Origin: Candidatus Saccharicenans sp.
GTDB taxonomy: Bacteria > Acidobacteriota > Aminicenantia > Aminicenantales > Saccharicenantaceae
DNA length: 64,000 nt
Reading direction: 5' to 3'
NCBI GenBank assembly: GCA_030017715.1
Contig: JASEIU010000005.1
Span: 1 to 64,000 of the forward strand
Shown here: in pieces, positions 1 to 9,223 of the stretch
Numbering within the stretch: the stretch's first letter is position 1
Layout of the letters: each line of letters starts with the position of its first letter
Notes under the pieces: generated by a model
Told to the model about the DNA's origin: nothing
Database searches by the model: none
What the model saw: only the letters and a program-made list of their open reading frames with translations
Program-made: the position numbers and the translations under genes

Positions 1-63
1 ACGCCTTGTCCATATACTACCCTTACCCTGGATACCATGTCTGTGCCTGAAAGAACAAATTTC

Positions 64-93
64 TTGACAGTTTCCGAGGTTAAATTGTATGCT
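64..93 (+). promoter_or_regulatory. Sigma70-type promoter of the iorAB operon
   Basis: TTGACA at 64-69 and TATGCT at 88-93 are separated by 18 bases, placing a start near base 100, about 43 bases before the iorA start codon. The -35 box is perfect; the -10 matches four of six positions. No gene is visible in bases 1-142, so this is the likely operon promoter. Confidence 0.5.
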
Positions 94-142
94 AAATGCT
101 AATCCTGTCAGTCGTCGCAAAATATAATTAAAGGATTTTGCC

Positions 143-1741
143 ATGGAAAAAGTTGTCCTTCTCGGAGATGAGGCGGTGGCCCTGGCTGCTGTCCAGGCCG
201 GTTTGACCGCTGCTTATTCCTACCCCGGCACTCCAGCCTCGGAAATAATGGAGTTCCTGATCAGAAACTCCGACGGCGGCCGGAAGTACACGGCCAAGTG
301 GTGTGTCAACGAAAAGGTGGCCTGCGAGGAAGCCCTGGGGGTGTCCTTTGCCGGTCAGCGGGCCCTGGTTTCTTTCAAGCATGTCGGCCTCAACGTGGCT
401 GCCGACCCCTTTATCAATTCGGCCATCACCGGGGCCAACGGAGGCCTGGTGGTGGTGGTGGCCGACGACCCGGGCATGCATTCTTCCCAGGACGAGCAGG
501 ATAGCCGTTTTTACGCCGATTTCGCCAAGATTATGTGCCTGGAACCGGCCAGCCACCAGGAAGCTTACAACCTGACCAGAGAGGCCTTTGACCTGTCGGA
601 AAGATTCAGGCTGCCGGTCATGATCAGGCTGGTTACCCGCCTGGCCCACAGCCGGTCTTCGGTCGAAACGGCCGCGGCCAGGGAACAGAATAAAGACCTT
701 CCCTATGGCGCCTGGCAGGACTGGACGCTGCTGCCGGGGAATGCCCGGCGTCGCTTCCGGATCCTCCTGGACCGTCAGAAGGAATTGTTGGAATTTTCAG
801 AAAACACGGCCTACAATCAGCTGGTGCTCAACCCCTCAGGGGGGAAACTGGGGGTGGTGGTGTCGGGGATTGCCTTTAATTATTTCAAGGAAGTGGTCGC
901 GTCCCTCCCGGCCGAGCCCTCTTACCTGAAAATATCGACCTATCCTGTTCCGATGGCGAAACTGCGCCGGTTGATTGAGGCGGTGGATGAGATTCTGGTT
1001 ATAGAAGAAGGCTACCCGTTTATAGAAAGATTTCTGAGAGGAGTGGCCGGAATTCCTGGAAAGACAATCCGGGGCAAAATGGACGGCAGCCTGCCGGCGG
1101 CCGGCGAACTGACGCCGGACCTGGTGGCCTCGGCCCTGGGATTGCCTGAAGGAACCGGCCTGAAGACCGGGGACTTCAAGCTGGCAGCCAGGCCGCCCCA
1201 GCTGTGTGTCGGCTGCCCTCACGCCGACGCCTATAAAGCTCTGAATGAGGCCATCAAGGATTTTCCCCGGCCGGTTGTTTTCTCCGATATCGGTTGCTAC
1301 ACCCTCGGAGCCCTTCCTCCCTATAACGCCATCCAGACCTGTGTCTGTATGGGCGCCAGCGTTTCCATGGCCAAGGGCGGGTCCGAGGCCGGCATCCACC
1401 CCTCGGTGGCAGTCATCGGAGATTCCACCTTTGCCCACTCGGGAATAACTCCGTTGCTGGATGCCGTCCATTCCAACACCGATATGACGGTCATCATCCT
1501 GGATAACGGGACGGTGGCCATGACCGGAACCCAGCCCAGTTTCGGAACCGGCGAACGGCTGGACCGCCTGCTGGCCGGGCTGGGCGTTGACCCTGATCAT
1601 TTGCGGGTCATCGTGCCGCTGCCCAGGAATCATGAGGAAAACGTTAAGGTGATCAAAGAGGAATTATCCCATCACGGTCTGTCGGTAATCATCGCCCGGA
1701 GAGAATGTATCCAGATCGTGGGCGAGAAAAAGAGGAGTTGA
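143..1741 (+). CDS. iorA: Indolepyruvate:ferredoxin oxidoreductase alpha subunit lacking the ferredoxin domain
   Basis: Catalytic subunit of the cytoplasmic thiamine-diphosphate enzyme that decarboxylates indolepyruvate and other aryl pyruvates to the aryl-acetyl-CoA, passing electrons to ferredoxin. The 532-residue protein opens with the TPP-enzyme pyrimidine-binding module (SYPGTPASEI near residue 26) and carries the LCVGCPH motif near residue 352. The diphosphate-binding module follows (GDSTF and, about 28 residues on, LDNGTVAMTG). Family members usually run to about 580-640 residues because two 4Fe-4S clusters follow the ARRxC segment. Here translation stops 13 residues after ARREC, so the ferredoxin domain is absent. 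The start is chosen for AAAGGA eight bases upstream. iorB begins two bases after the stop. Confidence 0.93.
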   Translation: MEKVVLLGDEAVALAAVQAGLTAAYSYPGTPASEIMEFLIRNSDGGRKYTAKWCVNEKVACEEALGVSFAGQRALVSFKHVGLNVAADPFINSAITGANGGLVVVVADDPGMHSSQDEQDSRFYADFAKIMCLEPASHQEAYNLTREAFDLSERFRLPVMIRLVTRLAHSRSSVETAAAREQNKDLPYGAWQDWTLLPGNARRRFRILLDRQKELLEFSENTAYNQLVLNPSGGKLGVVVSGIAFNYFKEVVASLPAEPSYLKISTYPVPMAKLRRLIEAVDEILVIEEGYPFIERFLRGVAGIPGKTIRGKMDGSLPAAGELTPDLVASALGLPEGTGLKTGDFKLAARPPQLCVGCPHADAYKALNEAIKDFPRPVVFSDIGCYTLGALPPYNAIQTCVCMGASVSMAKGGSEAGIHPSVAVIGDSTFAHSGITPLLDAVHSNTDMTVIILDNGTVAMTGTQPSFGTGERLDRLLAGLGVDPDHLRVIVPLPRNHEENVKVIKEELSHHGLSVIIARRECIQIVGEKKRS

Positions 1742-1743
1742 CG

Positions 1744-2319
1744 ATGAAGTACGATATCATCCTGGCGGGAGTCGGCGGACAGGGCATCCTGTCCATAGCC
1801 TTCGTTATCGACAACGCTGCCCTGGAAGAAGGACTGTTCTTCAAACAGGCCGAGGTTCACGGCATGTCGCAGAGGGGAGGAGCAGTGCAGTCGCACCTGC
1901 GCCTGGCCGACGGTCAGATTTACAGCGACCTGATACCTCTCGGTCAGGCTGATATGATCCTGAGTGTGGAGCCGCTGGAAACCCTCCGCTACTTTGAATA
2001 CCTGAAACCGGCCGGAGCCGTGGTCTCCAGCCGCACTCCCTATACCAACATCTCCGATTATCCGGTGCTGGAAGAAATCTTCCGGGAAATCAGGAAAGCT
2101 CCGGTGCACGTGCTGATAGACTCGGAAAAGCTGGCCAGGGAGGCCGGAAGCGTCCGGGCTCAGAATATGGTCATGCTGGGTGCGGCCTCAATCTTTCTGC
2201 CGTTGAAGGAAGAAAGCCTGAAAAAATACATCCAGGTTCTTTTCGAAAAGAGAGGTGCCCAGATCGTCCAGACCAATCTCAAGGCCTTTGACCTCGGTCG
2301 CCAGGCGGCTGGAGCCTGA
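1744..2319 (+). CDS. iorB: Indolepyruvate:ferredoxin oxidoreductase beta subunit
   Basis: Partner of the upstream alpha subunit; this is the gamma-type domain of the 2-oxoacid oxidoreductase superfamily, which completes the CoA-acylating enzyme. The 191-residue protein starts with the typical GVGGQGILS segment (residues 8-16) and has the conserved HGMSQRGGAVQSH stretch near residue 40. An upstream in-frame ATG at 1705 lies inside iorA. The ATG at 1744 is preferred because AGGAG sits just before it and the length then matches the family. The two-base spacing to iorA implies translational coupling and equal expression. Confidence 0.94.
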   Translation: MKYDIILAGVGGQGILSIAFVIDNAALEEGLFFKQAEVHGMSQRGGAVQSHLRLADGQIYSDLIPLGQADMILSVEPLETLRYFEYLKPAGAVVSSRTPYTNISDYPVLEEIFREIRKAPVHVLIDSEKLAREAGSVRAQNMVMLGAASIFLPLKEESLKKYIQVLFEKRGAQIVQTNLKAFDLGRQAAGA

Positions 2320-2373
2320 AGGCCGACTGTTCAGCCGGTTTTACGCCCGGTATTTTCAATGAGGGGAAAAAAC

Positions 2374-4695
2374 ATGAAAGATAGCGGGAAGATTGTCAGC
2401 TCGATTCTGAGAAAGGCGGAGAAAGAAGGACGAAATTTTTTGCTGGAGCCGGAAGTCTATCGCCTGTTAAAAGCCAGGGGGTTGCCGGTTCCGAAACACT
2501 TCTTCCTGCCGAAGGGCCAGTTGCCAGCCGCTTCCAGCCTCAAGAGGCTGGGAACCGAGCGGGTGGTGGTCAAGGTCGTCTCGCCACTTATCCAGCATAA
2601 ATCTGACGTCGGGGGAGTGGCCGTGGTTCGGGCCGGCCTGAAAGAAGTCAGGGCCGCGGTCGAGAAGATGTACGCGGAAATTCCGTCCAGGTACAGCCGG
2701 CTTTTCGGCCAGAAGCAGGTTTCTCCCCAAGAAGTCTCGGCTTCCATCCGGGGAGTATTGGTGGCCGAGCTGGTGGACTATGAACAGGTGGGACTGGGGT
2801 CGGAGCTGCTGCTGGGCCTCAGGGTTTCAAGAGACTTCGGGCCGACGATTACCTTTGGCGGCGGCGGACTGGACGTAGAATATCTTAATGCTCATTTGAA
2901 AGAAGGCCACAGTCTGGCCATACTGCCGGCCGAAGGCCTGGACTTAAGGACCAGGCTCTCGGTCCTTGAACCGCTGGCAGTATTTGGAAAAATTGCCAGA
3001 GATTTTAGGGGACGCCGGGCTGTGGTCAGACCGGAGACGCTGCTCAAGGCCATAGAAGTGTTTCAGAAGCTGGGCGCTGATTACTCTCCCTTTAATCGTC
3101 GGACAGAATTTACCCTGGAGGAACTCGAGGTCAATCCGCTGGTCATAAAGAAGGGGAAGGTCCTTCCTCTGGACGGGCTGTGTCGGTTTTCCCGTCAGAA
3201 GCTGGAACCGGCAGACAGGCCGGTTGAGCAGATTGAAAAGCTCCTGATACCGGAGACCATAGGCATCATCGGAGTCTCCGAAAAAATGAACGTCGGCCAT
3301 ATCATCCTCAATAATCTCATTCAAAACGGCTTCCCCCGCGAGAAGATTTTTGTGATCAAACCTGGACTGGAGAGCATAGAAGGCTGCCGCTGCTTCCCGG
3401 AGGTGGCCGCGCTGCCCGGGACGGTCGACCTTTTCATCCTGACCCTGGGGGCGGACATGGTCTACCCGGTGATTAAGGACCTGGTGGAGCTGGAAAAAGC
3501 CCGGTCGGTGATCGTTATCGCCGGCGGCCTGGGCGAGAAATCCGGCACCCAGAGCATCGAAGACGATATAAGATATCTACTCCGGGAAAAACGCCGTCAG
3601 GGGAAGATGGCTCCGGTCATCAACGGAGGCAACTGTCTGGGTATCATTTCTGTTCCCGGAAGATACGACAGCACCTTCATCCCTGAATATAAATTCAAGA
3701 GACCGGCGGGAATCCAGTCCGGTCTGGCCATCGTCAGCCAGAGCGGGGCTTTCATGCTTTCCCGGATGAGCAACCAGCCCCGGTTCGAACCCCTGTACGC
3801 CATATCCGTGGGCAATCAGCTCGACCTGACCCTGGGCGATTACCTGATTTATCTCCAGGACCGGCCGGAAGTAAAGATAATCGCTGTTTATGCCGAGGGC
3901 CTGAAGCCGGGCGACGGCTGGAGATTCCTGGAGGGGGCCAGAAAGGCGGTCAAAGCTGGCAAGAAAGTCCTGGTCTATAAATCGGGACGAAGCCCTGAAG
4001 GAAGGAAAGCTACCGCCAGCCATACCGCCTCGGTGGCCGGCGATTATGCGGTGGGTAGGAGTTTAATGAACCAGGCCGGAGTCCTGGTGGCCGAAACCAT
4101 CGACGACTTTGAAAACTTTATCAGCGGTCTGATCCTGCTGCAGGGCAAACGCCTCAGCGGCAACCGGGTGGGCCTGATCTCCAACGCCGGTTTCGAGTCG
4201 GTCATAATGGCCGATAATCTAAAAGGAGAAGATGGCGAGCTGGTGCTGAAAGAATTTGCCGCCGACAGCGTAACCAGGATACTGAAGGTTCTGCAGCCTC
4301 TGGGAATTGACCGGCTGCAGGATGTTCATAATCCGCTGGACGTTACTCCGATGGCAGACGATACTGCCTTCTGCGGCTGTGTCCAGGCCATCCTGGAAGA
4401 CCCGAATGTTGATTGCGCCGTGGTGTCCTGCGTGCCGATGACCGCGGCTCTGCAGACCCTCCCGTCCGGAGAAGGTCACCGGGAAAACATTTTCTCCGCA
4501 AACAGCCTGGCCGAGAGGATGATAAAGTTATTTCGCGAAACAGAAAAGCCAATGGTGGTCAATGTTGATGCCGGAGCGCTTTATGATCCGTTCTGCCGGC
4601 ATCTCCAGGATAACGGGCTGCCTGTTTTTCGCCGTTGTGACCGGGCGGTTAGATTTTTGAGGAAACTGGTCAATTCCGGAATGAAGCAACTGTAG
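2374..4695 (+). CDS. ADP-forming acyl-CoA synthetase, fused beta-alpha form
   Basis: Converts an acyl- or aryl-acetyl-CoA plus ADP and phosphate to the free acid, CoA and ATP. Residues 1 to about 230 are the ATP-grasp (beta) part, with the HKSDVGGV segment that holds the beta-subunit histidine. From about residue 285 the CoA-binding Rossmann and ligase (alpha) parts follow, with ASHTASVAG carrying the phospho-histidine. Domain order is beta then alpha in one 773-residue chain. The start at 2374 follows GAGGGG; an ATG at 2359 lacks a site. Location 55 bases after iorB suggests it recovers ATP from the aryl-CoA made by IorAB, as in the aromatic amino acid fermentation of Thermococcales. Substrate range is inferred. 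Confidence 0.9.
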   Translation: MKDSGKIVSSILRKAEKEGRNFLLEPEVYRLLKARGLPVPKHFFLPKGQLPAASSLKRLGTERVVVKVVSPLIQHKSDVGGVAVVRAGLKEVRAAVEKMYAEIPSRYSRLFGQKQVSPQEVSASIRGVLVAELVDYEQVGLGSELLLGLRVSRDFGPTITFGGGGLDVEYLNAHLKEGHSLAILPAEGLDLRTRLSVLEPLAVFGKIARDFRGRRAVVRPETLLKAIEVFQKLGADYSPFNRRTEFTLEELEVNPLVIKKGKVLPLDGLCRFSRQKLEPADRPVEQIEKLLIPETIGIIGVSEKMNVGHIILNNLIQNGFPREKIFVIKPGLESIEGCRCFPEVAALPGTVDLFILTLGADMVYPVIKDLVELEKARSVIVIAGGLGEKSGTQSIEDDIRYLLREKRRQGKMAPVINGGNCLGIISVPGRYDSTFIPEYKFKRPAGIQSGLAIVSQSGAFMLSRMSNQPRFEPLYAISVGNQLDLTLGDYLIYLQDRPEVKIIAVYAEGLKPGDGWRFLEGARKAVKAGKKVLVYKSGRSPEGRKATASHTASVAGDYAVGRSLMNQAGVLVAETIDDFENFISGLILLQGKRLSGNRVGLISNAGFESVIMADNLKGEDGELVLKEFAADSVTRILKVLQPLGIDRLQDVHNPLDVTPMADDTAFCGCVQAILEDPNVDCAVVSCVPMTAALQTLPSGEGHRENIFSANSLAERMIKLFRETEKPMVVNVDAGALYDPFCRHLQDNGLPVFRRCDRAVRFLRKLVNSGMKQL

Positions 4696-4856
4696 GTCAA
4701 AAACCGGTCTTAGTATCATCTTCCTGGCGGGTTATCCCTTCGGCCTTCCATTTTCCTTTGTCTTTCTCTTTCTTGTTTTTTTGGACAAAAAAGAATCGTG
4801 CAATTCAGGTTTTTTCTTGAGGTCAGGTCGGAGCCTGGTCGGGGAGAGACAGTCAG

Positions 4857-7800
4857 TCAGCGGGGCAGGATCAGGCGAAAAGAGGTGCCCTGGCCCGGCC
4901 TGGAATCTATTTCCAGCCTGGCGTCGAGCTGGTCAGCCAGGACTTTTATTATTTCCTGTCCGAGACCGGCCGGAGGAGAGACAAAAAAATCTCCGGACAG
5001 GCCCTGGCCGTTATCGGCGATTTCCAGGGCCAGATGGTCGTCGAGCTGGCTGAGTTTCAGTTTGATCTCTCCTGTCTTTCTTCTGCCGAAGGCGTATTTT
5101 AAGGCGTTGGTCAGGATCTCGGTTGCTATCAGGCCAAGGGGAATAGCTTTCTTGACTTCTATGTTTACGGGCTGAAGGTCAAGGCTGAGGTCGACCCTGG
5201 TGGTGGCAGCATAGCCTTTAAGTATCGATTGGCTGACCTCGCGCAGAAAACGGTCCAGGCTGATTTCCTTGTATTTCTCCCCGGGTGTCAGCAAATCATA
5301 AACCCGGGCGATGGACAGAACCCTGGCCCTCAGGCTTTCCAGTGGAGCCCGGATTTCCATTTTGCCGGTCCGGTTAATTTCCAGGCCGATGATGGAACCG
5401 ATGAGGGCGAAGGTGTTCTTGACCCGGTGCTGAAGTTCGCGGAGGATAGCCTCCTTTTCTTCAGCCGCTTTCTTTAGTTGCTGCTCCATTTTCAGGCGCT
5501 CGGTGATGTCGATAATTATGGACAGCAGATATTTCCGGTCTCCAAACTGAATTGGATGAGAATAAACTTCGACATCGCGAAATTCACCAGAAGCCAGCCG
5601 GTGCTGAAAAACAAAATAGTTTTTCTTCCTGTCTTTAGCCTGAGCCATCAGCTCCTCCACCCGGTCCTGGGGAAGAGTGTTAATGCTTTTTATGTTCATA
5701 TTTTTAAGCTGGTCGCGGCTGTATCCGTAAAATGACTCAGCCCGGTAATTGGCGTCGATGATATTTCCGGATTCCGGGTCCAGAACCAGCATCATCGTGC
5801 CCGAGTGTTCAAAGATGGTCCGGAAACGTTCTTCGCTCTGGCGCAGGGATTCTTCTACTTCTTTTCTTTCGGTTGTGTCTTCAGCCGAGAAAAATATCCC
5901 GGCCAGCTTCCTGGAACTGTCATATACAGGCGCCAGGTGGAATTCATACCAGTAGGTTTCGCCGGAAATGGCTGGAATTTCCTTTTCGATGTTGACCTTT
6001 TCTCCGGCTCTGACCTTTTGCAGATTGGAACCAAAGCTGGCTTTGAATTTATCGGGCAGAAGGTCAATCAGTTTCTGGCCGGGTTTCAATTCAATGCCCA
6101 GTACATCCCTCATCCTTTGATTGGCAATCCAGTTAAATTTCAGTATTGAGCCTTCCGGGTCCAGAAAAAGGAGAGAATAGGAGGGGCTGTCAATGAAAGC
6201 TTCCAGAAGAGCTTCTGATTGTCTGAGATTGCTTTCCATACGATATTTTTCTGTGAAGTCTTCAAAAGTTCCAATCCCGCTGATGAAGTTCCCTTCCCCG
6301 TCAAAGATACCGGCAAAAAATCCCCGGGCAGGGGTGGCTTTGTCGGCCGTAACCGAATGGTAAATTCCTTCGTAATAACCTATCCGGCCGGCCAGGGCTT
6401 CCCGCACGGCTTCTTTTACCCTTTCATCTTTTACCCTTTCCAGAATGTTGAAGCCAATCAGGGCTTCCCGGCTGGAGCCGATTATTCTGACAAAGGCCTC
6501 GTTGCATTCGGTTATTACCCCATTCCGGTCGAACTGAAGGATTCCCAGAGGAGTGTTCTGGAAAATCAAACGGTATCTTTCTTCTCTTTCGCGCAGGTCG
6601 AGCTCGGCTTTTTTCCTTTCGGTAATATCTTCAAAGACGGTGGAGAACAGATCCTCGCCCATGGGAAAGGCGGTAATCCTGAAATGCCGGTTGAGGGGTT
6701 CAAAGTAAGCTTCGAAGAAGACCGGCCGGCCACTCTCAACAGACTCTAAATATTCTTTGAAATAAGGAGGTTCTCCGGTACCATAAAGCTCCGAAGCTTT
6801 CTGACCGACCGCTTCCTCCCTGGGAATGCCAGTGTGCCTGGTATAAGCTTCATTGACCTCCAGCACTTCATAGTCAACAAATTGCCCCCGTTCGTTCATC
6901 AGCAGGCGGTGGATGGCCACGCCTTCCTGCATGGTTTGAAACAAGCGGTAGAAGCGAATTTCTGTTTTCTGCTGCTCTAACTGAGCTTCGATCCTGTCGG
7001 TGATGTCTCTCACCAGGGCCACAAACCTGTTCTGTCCCGGGCGATTTTCTCCCTTCCGGCTGATGGTGGCTTCAAAAAAACGGGTGCCGGCAGGGAGTTC
7101 CAGGCTGTAATCTATTTCGGCCTGTCCGCTTTCGGCAGCTTCTTTCAGGGCAAACTGTAAAGAATTGTAAATGTCTGCAGGAAGAATATTTTTTATGCTC
7201 CGGCCGAGAATTTCTTCCTTTGGTCGGAAAAGGAGCTCGGGCCGGGGAGCCCGGGCATCCAGTATGATCATCTGTTCATCTAATTCAAACAACAGGTCGG
7301 GCAGGGAATTAAGGGTGGCTTCCAGACGCTCGGTGGTTTCCCGCAATTTTTGCTGGTGGGCTAAAAGTTCTTTCTGGGTCTCCAGCAGCTTGTTTACCGT
7401 CTGGCTGAGATTTTCCGCCAGGGCTTCCAGCTCGGCTTTCTTTTTGGTGAGCTCCCGGTGAGCCGCATGCAGCCGGAAGGCCATGTTGAGAGAGGCAAAA
7501 AAGGCGGTCTCGTTATAGCCCTTAACTATATAGCCGTATGATGTTATGGCTTCGGTTTTGGCCAGGATTTCGGGCTCGGTGTGGCTGGAGATGAAAACTA
7601 CCGGGATATCTTTTTGAGCCAGCATCCGGCGGGCGGTCTCTCCGCCGTCAATTCCCGGCCCCAGGTCGATGTCCATCAACACCAGATCGATTGCCGGGTC
7701 GGATTGAAATATTTCTAAAGCCTGTTCTCCGGAAAGAGCGGTAATGACCTCATAGCCGCCGCTCTGCAGCAACTCTGATTCCATGAGGGCAATCAGGGCA

Positions 7801-7862
7801 TCGTCTTCGACCAGCAGAATTCTCCTGCCCCGGGCGGATTTACCTGATATGTTATTTTCCAT
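4857..7862 (-). CDS. Hybrid sensor histidine kinase: receiver, five PAS, HisKA_2, HATPase
   Basis: A soluble-looking 1001-residue signalling protein without transmembrane segments. An N-terminal receiver domain (residues 14-130) has the acidic pair in VEDD and phospho-acceptor Asp64 in LMDID. About five PAS/PAC modules follow between residues 180 and 790. The phospho-acceptor domain is of the HisKA_2 type (LQHRVKNTFAL, near 800), and the ATPase ends the protein (N-box NALKYAF, G-boxes DNGQGLSGD and GLGQEII). An N-terminal receiver is unusual for a kinase; it suggests input from another kinase, with the PAS domains sensing redox or small ligands. No output regulator is adjacent. The gene stands alone, convergent with the acyl-CoA synthetase operon. 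Confidence 0.88.
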   Translation of the reverse strand: MENNISGKSARGRRILLVEDDALIALMESELLQSGGYEVITALSGEQALEIFQSDPAIDLVLMDIDLGPGIDGGETARRMLAQKDIPVVFISSHTEPEILAKTEAITSYGYIVKGYNETAFFASLNMAFRLHAAHRELTKKKAELEALAENLSQTVNKLLETQKELLAHQQKLRETTERLEATLNSLPDLLFELDEQMIILDARAPRPELLFRPKEEILGRSIKNILPADIYNSLQFALKEAAESGQAEIDYSLELPAGTRFFEATISRKGENRPGQNRFVALVRDITDRIEAQLEQQKTEIRFYRLFQTMQEGVAIHRLLMNERGQFVDYEVLEVNEAYTRHTGIPREEAVGQKASELYGTGEPPYFKEYLESVESGRPVFFEAYFEPLNRHFRITAFPMGEDLFSTVFEDITERKKAELDLREREERYRLIFQNTPLGILQFDRNGVITECNEAFVRIIGSSREALIGFNILERVKDERVKEAVREALAGRIGYYEGIYHSVTADKATPARGFFAGIFDGEGNFISGIGTFEDFTEKYRMESNLRQSEALLEAFIDSPSYSLLFLDPEGSILKFNWIANQRMRDVLGIELKPGQKLIDLLPDKFKASFGSNLQKVRAGEKVNIEKEIPAISGETYWYEFHLAPVYDSSRKLAGIFFSAEDTTERKEVEESLRQSEERFRTIFEHSGTMMLVLDPESGNIIDANYRAESFYGYSRDQLKNMNIKSINTLPQDRVEELMAQAKDRKKNYFVFQHRLASGEFRDVEVYSHPIQFGDRKYLLSIIIDITERLKMEQQLKKAAEEKEAILRELQHRVKNTFALIGSIIGLEINRTGKMEIRAPLESLRARVLSIARVYDLLTPGEKYKEISLDRFLREVSQSILKGYAATTRVDLSLDLQPVNIEVKKAIPLGLIATEILTNALKYAFGRRKTGEIKLKLSQLDDHLALEIADNGQGLSGDFFVSPPAGLGQEIIKVLADQLDARLEIDSRPGQGTSFRLILPR

Positions 7863-7969
7863 TCCCTTTGCCCATTATTACTTTATGAACTTATCGGTTT
7901 TATGTCAACGATTGGCCGGGCCTGCCGGCAGATAATAGGAACTTAAATCGCTGCCGCAGACTTCCTTTT

Positions 7970-8048
7970 TTGGTTAAAGCTGCGGCTGAGCAAAACGCAG
8001 AGAAAATATTTCAATTATTCTAAATTCGAGCCAGTGCCTATAAATCCC
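7970..8048 (-). repeat. Family-2 dispersed repeat, partial copy
   Basis: On the minus strand this matches the distal half of the 22768-22915 element at roughly 75% by eye over 78 aligned columns. Shared blocks include GCGGCTGAGCA, CAATTATTC and AATCCCG. It lies between the divergent histidine kinase and barrel-protein genes. The rest of the element is not recognisable here. Confidence 0.6.
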
Positions 8049-8084
8049 GCAGCCGATCGGCAGAAGATATCATGATCCTTAAGT

Positions 8085-8114
8085 TTGAAAACAATAATTA
8101 TCTTTTGGTATATT
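8085..8114 (+). promoter_or_regulatory. Promoter of the barrel-protein gene
   Basis: TTGAAA at 8085-8090, an 18-base spacer and TATATT at 8109-8114 predict a start near 8121. That is just upstream of the AAAAGGAGG ribosome site and the ATG at 8144. Confidence 0.45.
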
Positions 8115-8143
8115 CTCTTATAAATTAATTAAAAGGAGGAAAA

Positions 8144-8755
8144 ATGTATTCCGGAAAGTTGAAAATCGCCAGAACTCTGATTGCGATTGGACTGGTCGGC
8201 CTGATGGTGTTTTTTGTGGCCAGCCCATCATACGGCCAGCAGAAAAGGCATGAATTCTCGGCTGGTTATGGAATGGTCACCACCAGCCAGATAGTTGATA
8301 TCTTTACCAATATCCTGCTGATAAGCATAACTATCGGTCAGGCGGCCAAAGTTGACAACAAGTATCCCGGAGCTTTTGTCTTCAGCTATAAATATTCGAG
8401 CGGCTCACGCTTGGGCTTTGGTTTGACGTTCGCTGTCGACCGGGCGTCCGGGAACCTGGCGATGTCAGGTGTTCCTGTCGGGACATACACCGAGAATTAT
8501 TATACGGGTGCCCTGGAGATGGATTATCGCTACATCAACCGGGAAAATTTCTGCCTTTATTCAGGCCTGGGAGTCGGCCTGACCGTCAGAAAAGGCGAAT
8601 ACCGCTACTCGGAAACGTCCACTTCTTCCGATAGTTACCCGGTCGTTCAGGTTACGCTTCTGGGATTCAGGGTGGGAAACAAGATTGCCCTGTTCGGAGA
8701 GCTGGGCGGCGGCTATAAAGGAGTCGTTCACGGGGGCATGAGATTTACCCTGTGA
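8144..8755 (+). CDS. Secreted outer-membrane beta-barrel-like protein
   Basis: A 203-residue protein with a clear signal peptide (basic start, hydrophobic stretch to about residue 28, cleavage near SYGQQ). The mature part alternates hydrophobic and polar residues with many Gly and Tyr (FSYKYSSGSRLGFGLTFAV, YSGLGVGLTV) and ends in ...GGMRFTL with a C-terminal hydrophobic residue. That is typical of small outer-membrane barrels of the OmpW/OmpA-barrel kind. No specific family is recognised and no enzyme motif is seen. The start follows an excellent AAAAGGAGG. The gene is monocistronic, with its own promoter at 8085-8114. Confidence 0.7.
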   Translation: MYSGKLKIARTLIAIGLVGLMVFFVASPSYGQQKRHEFSAGYGMVTTSQIVDIFTNILLISITIGQAAKVDNKYPGAFVFSYKYSSGSRLGFGLTFAVDRASGNLAMSGVPVGTYTENYYTGALEMDYRYINRENFCLYSGLGVGLTVRKGEYRYSETSTSSDSYPVVQVTLLGFRVGNKIALFGELGGGYKGVVHGGMRFTL

Positions 8756-8844
8756 TGGTAATAGTTGGGTCGGAAATGGAAAAACCGTTTAAAGCTTATT
8801 GAGTTTTCGCCCGCTCTGCAGACAAGTCGCTCCCGCCTGCTTAT

Positions 8845-9159
8845 TCAATGCCAGCCCACCTGTCGGAACACTTCACCGATCACTCTGTTGCCCGGTCCGT
8901 CGCCGCGAGCCACGCTGACCGAGACCGAGGGTCCGGCCGCATCCTGAATTCTGGCCACCTCGGAATGTGAAAATCCAGGGCAGAGCAATACCGAATGCAA
9001 ACCTTCTTTTTCCGTCAGCTGGCTCACGATTCCGGCGGCCTCTTCTGTATTCCTGACCACCTGGACCCAGAGTTTCATCTTATCGGTTTCCACCACGGCC
9101 CGGTGCTTTTCGGGGTCAGCGTCAGGAGCTTTGCTCAGAAAGATGGTTTTGAATTTCAT
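8845..9159 (-). CDS. DUF6506-like small protein
   Basis: A 104-residue cytoplasmic protein without signal peptide. It starts KTIFLSKAPDADPEKHRAVV, contains LLCPGFSH and a V-x-V-x-R-x-G-D-G pattern. The order HRAVVET, then CxGFxxxxVAxI, then a Val-rich strand resembles the small DUF6506 family, whose role is unknown. The start is backed by GGGAGGAAGCG just upstream. It lies 64 bases downstream of the TonB receptor's stop side on the other end of the same strand order, but no functional link can be read from this. Confidence 0.65.
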   Translation of the reverse strand: MKFKTIFLSKAPDADPEKHRAVVETDKMKLWVQVVRNTEEAAGIVSQLTEKEGLHSVLLCPGFSHSEVARIQDAAGPSVSVSVARGDGPGNRVIGEVFRQVGWH

Positions 9160-9223
9160 CGCTTCCTCCCTTTATTATTTCCAGATTATTTCCAGGTCAT
9201 TAAAAAACATCGGTTCAGGATTT

